DNA of 64,000 bases from NCBI GenBank assembly GCA_000469685.2, contig LS997562.1, positions 43,962,869-44,026,868 on the forward strand. The letters are read 5' to 3'. A program made the translations under genes and the position numbers. A model generated the notes under the pieces. The model worked only from the letters and a program-made list of their open reading frames with translations, ran no database searches and had not been told where the DNA came from. Origin of the DNA: Haemonchus contortus. Taxonomy: Eukaryota > Nematoda > Chromadorea > Rhabditida > Trichostrongylidae. The first letter of the stretch is position 1; each line of letters starts with the position of its first letter. This document shows, piece by piece, positions 50,513 to 62,200 of this stretch.

Positions 50513-51680
50513 AGCTTGCTCACTAAAATTGTGTGGGATTGTTGACACATTTACTGGTTTTTGTTGTCACTTAATTATTTATTTCCATGGGTTTCGGACT
50601 ATAATTTTGTAGGCCTGCTTCTCGATGGGTTCGACATCTTACAAGGCTAAAATTTGAATCATTTTGAGGTTCCCACCATAAAGAATCATTCAGGCTTGAA
50701 GGCATGAGTCATGTGAGAACAGAGGTGTGCTGTTCAGAATGCGGATGGGAATGGAACATGTCGATGCTGATTTTCGCTTTCTGCGGTGGTGCGGTTATAA
50801 GTGCTGAGTGATTGATTAAGGAGATCGAATCCATAAGAAGAGAAAGGACCACCAAGCCAGCCATCCTCACCTCAGTCCGCAATCGTGACTTAGGTTCTTT
50901 TGCTTAAACCTGGAATTCCACAACGTAGTGGATTACTGTGAAATAATCGTCCAGCTACAACTCTTTTTTTTATTTTTCGACTTTAATTATTTTCTGCATC
51001 ACTTCCCGCTGATCTCCCGAGTCAATGCGGTGGGAGTGTAGAATCAGTGTTGTGAGAGTGTCTTCTCCATGTCTCTACGGTATTTTACCAAAATCCTTCG
51101 TTTTCGTTGATAGGTTTTCATTTGATGGAATTCCTCCTTTCTGTGTTGCACAGCAGTTAATTAGTATTCATATAGTTAGCACATTTTTTTCTCGCTTTGG
51201 GGCTGAATACGAGTTGCGACATTGCTCGAACAGGTGCTCAACAACCCACACGATTAACGAAAAATTACTTAAACAAAAGTTTTCCCAGGTCTGTATGGGA
51301 ATCACGCTGATCGCGCCATGTCTTCTTCGTTATAACCGCGTAGAGCAGGCATATCCCATGTCTGGCAAGAGGGCGCAATTGAATAGGAATAACACATTCC
51401 CCGTTTGAATGTACCTTAGGTATCCATGTTCTTGGAATGTATCATTCCAGGAACAATACAGCAAATTGCAGAAACTTTATGATTTATATTCGGTTCTTAA
51501 TATTTAGTACAATCTCGCCGTACAAGCAGTACAAGGCATAGCTCTATTTCTCTGACTAGTCGATGCTACTACATATGTCTGCTTAATTCGATCACTCAAA
51601 CAACGATGATATTAAGAGATTGAGATCAGTACAGTAGAATAGGTGCTACACGTTCACCGTAGGAGTTTTACCCGACTGCT

Positions 51681-54600
51681 TCACTCTTTTTGCTGTTCCT
51701 CGCCCTGCTGGCCTTCTTCGGTTTTCTGCTTATTCAGTTCGGCTTGCTCTGCAGCTAGTTCTTCCCATTTCTTGGCGTTATATCTGAATATTGAAATAGA
51801 TTTTCAAGTCTATTGACATGAGGTATGGAAATAAATTTTTTCTACGCTCACAGAGCTTCCAACAGTAAACACAAAGCAAACTGGTAAGGAGTAGGGGTAG
51901 AACTCAGATCTAAATATTTGTTTGGAATTTTACCCTATACTGGAAGCCATTCCCTCACTCCATTCCTTCGGTAACCTCATAGACACTTCTTTAAACTCAT
52001 TCCCTTTCTGATTGCCTCCTTATCACTTGGCTTACCCAAAAAACAATTAGAATCCAGGAGTAGTTATGTGAACCTTGATCCCCACAATCAGTTTAACCTG
52101 CACCCTTTTGACTTTGCTATTTTTCGTTCTTTTTTGAGACAAAAACTTTTTTCCATATGGAAGGTGGTCTTTATCTCCTAATCAACCAAGACAATTATCT
52201 ACTAACAATCATTTCTACTTACAGGTACTTGCCGCGTATCCGCAATCCTTGGAAGCCCAAAAAAGCAAAGAAGTAAACTCACTCGCATTGATCTCTGAGG
52301 AAAGCTGCTTCAGGTATGACTTTAGCTATCAAATCATAACATGGAAGGCATATTCCACGCATAAATCCCACCTAGAAAAAGGTTATCAAAAAAGGCTTCT
52401 AACTGTTTGTGCCACATAATTTTTCATTAAACATTATGATAGTGATGTATTCAGGATGACTTTTGGCTCAAAAATGAAGGCTGTGTTTCGTTAACGTAAC
52501 CCCTTTGCATTGTTTTGTTTAGACTGGGCGTGACTAGTCGCTCCGCGACCGCAATGCTCGATTGTCACGAGTATGTCACAGGTTCGAAACGTGAGTGAAG
52601 TCGAAAATTACATTGTATAGATGCCTCGATTTTTCTTCTCAAACGAAAAGCAACAGACCTGCATTTGTGGAAGCTCATGGGCTTTATTACGGTCCATCAT
52701 CGGTATAGGTTCTCGTCCGCTCATACGCTCTGCGTCACCCTTAATCAGAAACTGTCCTTTCACTCTACTGACCTTTGCAGAATTATTATTAAAACCAAGG
52801 TTTTATCCATGAATTAAGATCCATCACGAACTTGCTCGTAGAATTCCTCGAAGATGACTTTAACCGTTTCCGTTTGGATATACCATGGTTTTGCCGAAGC
52901 AATCAAATCGCAGCCGGTCATCAGTATCGCTTGTGTGAGTCGCCTTAAAATTTTTCTATTAAAGAGGTAGATTGAATAATAAAGGCTCAAATAACTAAAT
53001 CGAAACGCCTTCACCTTTGACACTCAATAAGTCATACAGAAACGGTAGTACGTTTAGTAAGTAAGTAAGACTGCTACGCTGTTTCCGTCACTGTTTCATT
53101 TACAATTTCCAAAATATGTGTCAATTTCAAAGCGTTAATCAATCCCAAGTGAGGTATGCGCTCCGCATTCGACTTGTGCTCAGAATAGTTGTGGCTTATT
53201 GAATGCGTACTTGACCGATATAATGGCTAGAGGAGGCCAGTCGACATTCACGTCAGTGCTTTTATTTTCCTAGGCGAGTCTGGTTCAAGAGGGATGGAAG
53301 GGTCGGATGGCCTGGGTGGATATCTGTCCAGGATTGGACCGGTGACCATGCGTTTGTGCGCCACTTGTGTGCGGTTTTTTCAAGGATAGAAAAAAGTTGC
53401 TAACAGACGACTCTAAGGATGACTGACGTATTATCCTGGGACAAGAACGAAAAGTCAGTACTCGGATTCTACATGTTGTAGCTGCGCCGATAATCGCTGC
53501 TCGTCAAAATCAAAACGATTTCAGTAATCGAACTCACCGATGATGTTCGTCCTTGATGTCGTACGTACCCGAGTCGACAATTTTATTCAATTCAGCTTTG
53601 TTAGTGAAGAATAGAGCCAGATCTGTGGCCAGGATGCAGTGTTTGATCAGCGACAAAGCTTGCTTATACTCATTTGACGTCATTGATTTCAGGATATTAT
53701 GACCTTCCTAAATAATTGGTAGATTTCGAGTTTGATTGGTAAGATCAAAAAACTCCCTCACTTATGCTGTGGATTCTGTCAAGTCTTACCTACACGTACC
53801 ACATATCTTCCAGAGTTGATGAAAACTACGTGTACTCATTAAGGTTGGCAAGATCATGGGTCTCATTGCAAATACGATGGCAGAAGTGGGTACAAACCAA
53901 CAAGCCAATTAGGGTAACAAGTAAGGTAGTCTAACTGCAAGCTTAAGGTAGAGCCTAGATTTCTCACTGAATATAGTTACGCGATGGATGCGGTTGACGA
54001 AGGGGGAGAGCTCAGAGTATACAGCACGCAATAGAAAACGAAATTCCAAGGTACGGAACCAAATTTATATCGTAATCACACAACTGCTTCATACTATGAC
54101 TAATAATAATAATAATTATAATATTAATTCATGAAAATTTGAGGAAATTTTTCCGAACAGTAGGAGTCTAGAGCAACACTGGGATTACGGTAGCCACTTA
54201 TATCCGTACTGAACTGTAGTTCTTATTAGGAGATATGTTCAATGTTATTCTTAGTGTCGTGGTTAAATGGATTTCTGACGGGATGCCGACTCTCCTTGAT
54301 CATCGCTGTGAGGCCCGTTACCCTTTGCTTTTTATGATTCCTGGGTATTTTCTTGATTCTGACGCGCAGTTTCTTATTCTAAAGCGTTTTCCTTCTCTGC
54401 AAGTTTGCAAGTGAGTTTGACGAGACCCAATTGGGGAGAAGCAGGCGGTTCAGGGTTCATTCTCATGTTTAGCCTGTCCTCTACCTTTGTTTTGATGATC
54501 AAGAACAACAAACCTGTTGTAGAATAGTGACAGTCTGATTGAAATGATGGTGTTCCATCACAGATGTCGTGTATATACTGGCCAAAGGTGTCATCATAGA

Positions 54601-56210
54601 TTTCATGTAGGCGTTACTCTTTCCACGATGATCAAGATCATGGCATAGGCAAGAGACATAGAGAGCCAAAGCCTGAACGGTACGTTGAGATTCAAAGAAC
54701 TCTTCTACAACGTTTCGCTTCTCTTAGACAGGGATGGCTGCTTTCATAGTCCGCAGGCAGGCGTGCAGGCAGTGCTAGGGGGGAGGAGGGAGGCAGACAG
54801 TGTAAGGCAAGCAGTCCACGCCCCTTCGAGGGGTTGAAAACAATCAACCTTCGAAGGGGCGTGGACTGTTTGCCCTACACTGTCTGCCTCCCTCCTCCCC
54901 CCTAGCACTGCCTGCGCGCCTGCCTGCGCGCGCACCAGCGCGCCTGCCTGCGCGCCTGCCTGCGGACTATGAAAGCAGCCAATAGGCCCTCAACTGTTAA
55001 TAAACGGAGTTTCCCTTCTCAACGGAATCGGATTTGTTCTGGATATCGATAGTGAGGTGGAAAGTGATCTGCAGGATAGGGACAAGAAAGCCTTCTTCGT
55101 CACGACTTCATTTATCCTCAGAGCTGTAACCCAACACGGCCCGGCCTAGGAGCCCTTACATGGCAGGCTTAGTCATTGTATGGCATTATCACTGACCCGA
55201 ACCCAATGAGGTAGTTGCTACAACTGTCCCACCAAGCCCATCCTTGTTAGTTGTCTGGTAGCACGGTATATTGCTTTTAGATAACAGCCGGTACTTTTGT
55301 CATAGCATCGCTAAGCTATCCATGCCAAACTAAAAAAGTCTCGGAAATCTAGATCACTTCAGTTCAGCAACGGTCCACGACCTATCCTACTTTTTATCTA
55401 GCAAGTACCTCAGAATACGGTATGGATTAACATAATACCTCACAATGTATGAATAGAATCACCTCATGCGTTGTGAATAGATCTCGAGCCGTATGATGCA
55501 TGAGGACTACGAACATTGCATGTGCTACAGACCATCCATGAGCCCAATTATGGTAGGCGACCCTTCTATAGTTCTTTCGTACCGTCAACACAAATCGAAT
55601 AAGCTCGTCACGATCGTATCGGCTGAAAACTGAGATTCAGAGGTATAGGGTGGAATCAAAAGATTAAGCGATTCATATCGGTGTCCAAATGAGTCATGCT
55701 TCCGCTTTTCCTTCTAGTCAGTAGTGATAGTAGATTTACTAGAAAATCCTCTCAGGAGAGCCGGTAGAGAACCAAGTTCCGCTGTTCAAGGCAAGTTTGG
55801 TTTTTATAAAGTCATAGGTGGTTTAGTCAGATCAGTTTAGAACCGATCCCAAGAGCATAGGCACGGTAGCAACGCCATATGCCACACCTCCAGTCAAACT
55901 GTTCATCTTATTCCATATTCTTCAACGGAAGCACTCACAATGATTCATGGAAAAGTGTCTTGAACATTGCTATAGCGTAAAGAGGCTTTTCAAGTTCTGA
56001 CATCCGCAAGTAATTGAACTCGAACCTGAAGTTTTTTCTGAGTTTTCTTTATTCATACTTTATCTCATTCTCTTTCACCATTCAAAATTGGAATGCTTAC
56101 GTTTCCAATTCCTCGACTCGATCTTTGATTTCCATTTTCTGTAGCTTTGCCACTTCATCCTTGTTGCAGACACTGTGATAGGCCAAGACTTCTAGGGCAA
56201 CGCGATATTT
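51681..56210 (-). CDS. pde-5: pde-5 exons 11-19: catalytic HD domain and C-terminal tail
   Basis: Exons 56210-56101, 56025-55939, 55622-55463, 54672-54514, 53707-53538, 52943-52832, 52739-52659, 52371-52283 and 51783-51681. Motifs in order: [60 protein letters not shown], and PQMQVGF with the invariant Gln. The start of exon 14 at 54672 (after cgttcag) was chosen because it gives the same spacing as PDE10A between the LFT and [10 protein letters not shown] segments. The tail after KKWEEL is Gln/Glu/Lys-rich and specific to this lineage. Confidence 0.93.
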
Positions 56211-59200
56211 CTGAAAACAGTCACGATCTGTTATCGATTCCTATTGATTAGTCTGTAAACTGAAGGGTTTTGCTTTCGGTACCTGCTCGGATCGTCGAAT
56301 CTTGTCGTAAAGCTTTGCATGATGTAGCGCTAATCCACAGTAGACGGCAAACACTTCGAAACTATCTTCATCTGATTTTGTGAACACACCCTCGTGCTTA
56401 TTCACCATCTGTACCACACCAATAACGCTGCAAGATGATTATTTACAATCAGTTCTAAAAGGCACCTCGGCAGATCTACTGTTTTTTGGAACTAGCTGCT
56501 CTCCTATCGTAGAAGAAGTGTCACCAGAAAGGTTAAGAATGTCCTTCGTAAGTTGTACCTTCCACGTATGAAAATTGGCATGCAGAGAATTGTCTTGGTC
56601 GTGTAGCCAGTTTTCGAGTCGATTTCCGGATTGAATCGTTCATCCTCGTAAGCATCTTCGATGTTTAGACCTTCACCGGTCGATGCCACATGACCGGCGA
56701 TCCCTCGATCCATACTGAATCTGAAATTATCAACAAATAGGCTCAGAGCCCGTGCTCTGGTTCAGTCTTCTCTGGTTACCCTACTATACGAGCTTTATTA
56801 AAGGCATAGTGAGAGATATGTAGGGGTCACGTGTGGTAACGATCAAGAAGAATCTACCAATACTGATCAGTAATATTTTAATGAGTTATGGGGAAGGTTA
56901 GGCATGTTACAGGCTTTGCCTGACGGTCTTGAAACCCGGACTATTTGGTAAGAGAAGAGTATGTTGTAAATTCTTTATTGTTGACGGTATCATTCATTAT
57001 CAATCGACCGGCGTCGGCCAGTTTTGTTTTGGAAATGGATAATCACGATATCGCGACCCAGCCGTTTATAAGATGGGTTACCTTCTCGAACACTAGGCCC
57101 TGTTTCAATGAAAGTTACTTTCACAGGTTTTGTAGAGAGAAAACAATGATTCGAGCAGTGGTTAAACCCCAATTCAAGAGTGCGCTTCAATAACTTTTTT
57201 AGTAGTCACCACATTTAAGATGAAAGTCGATACGTGGCTCACTCCGGAACCTTTTATCGAGGCCTTTCTCAATGCTTTTCGTCGAAATCGGAGGACTCAC
57301 CTTATCTCCTTACTTCCATCTTTATTTATTTTTTCAAGCTCTTCATTATCTTTGCCAACATCGAAAATTCTAGCATAGAGTTCACGATTTTTGCTATCCA
57401 CAAGAAAAAGCGAAGCCCGATCGGCTTCGACTAGCTTTGCAGCGAAATTCTACAAAACATATGTAGTTAGTAGTCAGTTCTGTTCGCCAATAACATCAAC
57501 TTACCATAACTTTGATGATTACAGTATCCATTGAGACAATATCTTGGAAAATACTTTTGGCCACGTCCAAAAGGAATGAATTCAGTCGACGTTGTCTGGC
57601 AAATACTTCTGAGCTGCTACCGGTTCGTTCTAGCTGACTTGCCACCTGCCAATCGATAAACATTTTCTTTATGGGAGGAACTACGGTATTGTATTAGGTT
57701 GAGTCATAAGTCCTCGGACAAAATGATAGTGATGACTTTTAGCGATCATAACTCTTGAAAGAGGTCAACGAATATGAACGTGCGAGGCATTGTTAGATAG
57801 AGTATGGAAAGCTCTTCCAAACGCATCCTGGAGAAGGCACCTAACTGTTTCCTTTCCAGCAACTGTGCCTCATGATTTCAAGCCGTCGCAACTCCACATC
57901 CGCAACACCATCATATTTATTTTTTTATCTGGCCATGAACCCGCGGCGGCCGATTGAGGTATGAAGGACGTTCACAAGCAGGAGGTGTACAATTTACAAG
58001 TGGCACCAGAAGTTTGCATCGGGCGACTACTCCGTCGAAAATGAAGACCGTCCGGGACGCTCAATGAAGTTGGATTTGAAGGTGCTGCGGAGCTCGGTGG
58101 AAGCCGATCCGTATCAAACTACTCGTGAACTGGCAGCCACCCTTGGGGAGTCAGTCCACAGTTTTTCGTGGATTGAAATCAATCGACAAGGTGCGAAAGC
58201 TCGGTCCATAGATGCCTCATGCTTTAAAGCAGTATGACATAGACCGCCGCGACGACGTGGCACTTTCTCTCCTCACCCTCAAGGACACCACACGTGGCTC
58301 GAGTACCTAGTCACCAGGGGTGCGAAGTCGATCCTCTACTCTAACGTTCACCGGCGTGCTCAATGGATTGACAAAGGTGCGCATGCAGAAGACTTCCCCA
58401 AACCCAACGTAGACCCCAAGAAGGTTATGCTCTGATTCTGGTGGAGCGCTCTCCGTGTCGAATAATGGGAGCTGCTAGACGAAGGATGCACAGTGACAGC
58501 ACACGTCTACATTACGCAACTGAGGAAATTGAAGGCGAATCCCGAAGCTACACGTCCACAGCAGCACAAAGTTCACTTCCAGCACGACAACGCTCGCCCT
58601 CACATTGCAAGAACGACCAGAACTGAACTGACGAATTTCGGCAGGACAAGTTTACCCCACCAACCATGTTCCTCAGACTTGGATCCCTCGGATTACCTCC
58701 TTTTTCCCCATCTTCAACGTCATCTGGATGGTCAGGACTTTCAAACCCGCGACGACATCAAAATGGCACTGGTGCAGTTCTCCAAGGGCCAGCTCCCACC
58801 GTTCTAAAGCGAGGACATCTACGTTCTGCCCAAGCATTGGCAGAAGACCATCGATGCCAATGGGGCATGTTTCAACTGATTCGCTACTGTCGTTTAAAAA
58901 TTGGAAGATAAATATTATCATTGCCAATTTGTCCGAGGACTTATGACTCAACCTAATAAATTAAGTAGCAGAAAAGCAGGGAAAACAAACAATATTGAGT
59001 TAGGTAGTCATGTTTCTTGACTTTGTGTGAAAGCTTGAACCGTCCTACGCATAAATGATTGAATACCTATGAAAGGTGAAAATCGGGCATTTTGAGAGCT
59101 TTACCTGAGCATGATGAAGCGATCCACCGGCCCAAGTGCAGATGATGTTAATGATCTGCTTGTCCCGTTCAGATACATGTGAATTGAAGTGAATTTCTCC

Positions 59201-62200
59201 TAAAAGTCGTTCATGCTATGTAACATCACAGAATAGGGCATAGCGTAAAAAGAAGTGACGTCATCAGCATTCTGATACTCTTCGGGATCGAATGATTGCC
59301 AATGCGCCACGTAATCGTCTTTTTGCCGAAATGGTAGCAGTGTTTGGATGATAAGATGTCATTAGCTGGGTTGTTAACTTCTTGTGTGGGCTGAAGAGAC
59401 TCAGTCGGTTGCCAATCCATTGTTGAATTTGCCTTCGAGCACTTACTACTACTTTCTCTCCCTTAGATGCAAAGGATAGTTTTTACTACTATGTAATAAT
59501 ATGTATATGTAAGCAAATCCATTTCATCCGATCTAGTACCAAACTGTAATTCCTTAGGTATTCCGGGAGGTACTGTATTCAAAGCAAATCACGATGATCA
59601 TTTAGTCGTGTACCGCTTGATCTCTCCTATCAATACAAAGCCCTGTCCTTTGCAATCACTTAACGCCTCCGTCTAAAGCGGCAGTGGCCTCAATGTCAAC
59701 CCAATGTCGACCCAATGTTTGTGTATTTACATATTTTACTTCAAAGTTCATCTGTTGTCTATAAAGTACCTAGTGTCTCCAGTTTAACTTTCAGTTCGTA
59801 TCCTTTTGTCAACTAAATTAATGAATTATATATACAATTTTGTGTAGTGAACAGCATTCAGCTTCTTCTTATGAAATGGAAAGACCTTTTCTTCTTCTTA
59901 TGAATATGTTTTCAGGTTCCTGCTCTCCTTACTACTCATCACCTCTATTTTGTGATTTTCAAAGAACTATAGCAGCTCTCTTCAGCTTATAAATTGGTTT
60001 CTGTCAAGATCTCCACATTGAAATGCACCCATCGTCACTGCTTCATGGAATTGCAGTGAGTTAAAGAAGTGAAGGTGGACGATGCAGGAAAAAACCGGCT
60101 AAATGAATTGGTTAGCTCACTAAATCCTCACTTGCCGCATTTTCCTCATCTATTTTCATTAGAGAATGCACTCTTAGAAGTGTCTGCAATTCTTATGCTC
60201 ACTTGAAGCCAAATGATGGAGTTCTTGCCATCCTCGCGAATTGCAGATGGAACTGTGCTCGAACTAGGTGAGCCTTCTACCTCTTTGGATTGCTCAATCA
60301 TTTTAATCATTCAATTCGTCCAGTTAAGAAGGCTTATATATTTGCGCTCAAATCGAATTGAACTCAAGCCACTACATACATAGGACATTAGTGGACCAGA
60401 ATCTCAGAGTCCTATTTGGGGTAAAGATCACATGTCGATAGGTTTGTACAGAATGATAGAATGATAGCACGGTAGGTCAATAAGTTTTAACATCAAAAAG
60501 CGCTCTGAAGGAGTGAATGTACAGAATGGGCCCCAAGTCGAACTTTTTAAAAAGTTTGGGAGTTCGAAAGGGTTTTAGAGCGACATCGCACATCGAGTTT
60601 GTGGGATCGGTGTTGTACGGCGCCACCTTGTCTCTGCCCATTACGAATGCTATCACTAGAAAATCGTACCTATATTGGTTTCGTTGACATCAACCAGTTT
60701 CAACATATGCATGGGATTCCTTCGAGCTCGTTTTACCTGAAAATTGGTGAAAAATACGAGGAAAGCAAAAACGATAATTATCCCATTCCCTATACATGCC
60801 TGAAAAGGAAGCCACACTCTGAAAGGCACTATTTGTTAGGTAGCTTCTAACTATCATGGGTCCATTTTCTATCACTCTACCGTACATAGTCTATCAGAAT
60901 TCTATACGGTTCTCCTGGATTTGTTTCTGGTAGTAGTAGTGGGAAAGACTTATCAAAGTATTGAACATGAAGGAGTCTTCTTTATTACTTCCTCACAATT
61001 GTCAACATTAATATAATAATTGATTAATACATTGAACGGGTTGAAGCAGTCGATCATGTGGTGGCACCATAAATTCTTCTTTTAAAAAATTTAACCTCGG
61101 AAAAGGTTATACTTTTTCCATCTCTCTTAGTCCCTCCATGCCTCTTACAATCAGACAAAAAACAGGAAAGTCCCTACCTTGCGCAATTTGATCTGAGATT
61201 GGTCACCAGATTCCCTTTGGACGAGATAAACGCCCTCTTCATCTTGGATGTACAGCTCGCACAAATCGGTATTGGCGACTTGTGCACAACATTGTGCCAG
61301 TTCGTAGAGTATGCGGACCTTAAACATACAATGATTCTCTTTTTGGCTATTCAATTGTTTTTTTTTGTTTATGGGTCATTTTACACTAAGATTGACGTTT
61401 AGATGGAGAAGAGTGCTGAGGAACCCTTTTTTTACAGAAGGGAGGGGGGAATTGGTGAACCTAATTTTAGAAGGAATCTAGCTTAAGACATGAATTGTCC
61501 AGAGGTTTCTAACATTGACTACTCCCGTATTTGGCATTCAGAAAACTGCCACATTCCGCTTCCATCCAGGATTGTAGGGTTGTTTGAATGCGTAAGTGGC
61601 GTAAGAAGCCCTGGTCGACCTGGGAGGATATCGATGCGGGAACCGATCCTCAGTCAATGCGTGTAATAGTTCATTACTTGACAATACGCCACTTTTGTTC
61701 CTACAACTAATGCTACTGCTTTTGGAATCTCTAATAATTCCTTCACTGAAGCAAGATTCATAGTCTAAGAAACGATTTCCATTGCAATGGTAGTACCGGT
61801 CACCTTTGAAGTTTCCTTGAAATTTTGCACTGGTAAAGGCAAATTCTATCCACAGCTCACACGAATAAGGTTTCTGCCCCCTTACAACTTGTTTGCCAAT
61901 ACCGTAGAATACTTGAATGTTGAAATATGAGATTATTGGTTGCCCATATACTTTCATAATTAGCTAAATTGCTGTTACCGTACCTGATCATCCCCATGAT
62001 CCAAGATAATACGTCTCCTCGATTCCAAATCCTCAGACTGAAAAGAAATTAGTTATTGCCCGATGCACACAACAAATCATAATCTGTTTTTGTTTTCAAA
62101 AATTGTTTACCGATGAAGCTATACGTTGAGTGGTAGAGAACTGCTGCTGTTGTTAACAAATATGATTACTGTTGAAATCTTCAGTGACTTCAATAATTTT

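Noticed and set aside
52528..52600. tRNA-like sequence with GGTTCGAAAC
   Set aside because: Only the B-box-like core is present; no acceptor stem or anticodon arm could be folded.
54673..54720. Upstream extension of the pde-5 exon at 54672 ([16 protein letters not shown])
   Set aside because: The extension is open, but the acceptor at 54673-54675 gives the same spacing as PDE10A, and the extension would insert about 16 residues in the catalytic core.
58493..58951. Overlapping + and - frames around 58.5-58.9 kb as separate genes
   Set aside because: They are parts and shadows of the broken mariner transposase between the two terminal repeats.
60690..60887. 65-codon - strand frame with AYVETG as the missing GAF-A middle
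   Set aside because: The frame conflicts with the phase needed by exons 4 and 6, and it overlaps the true exon at 60736-60670 in another frame.
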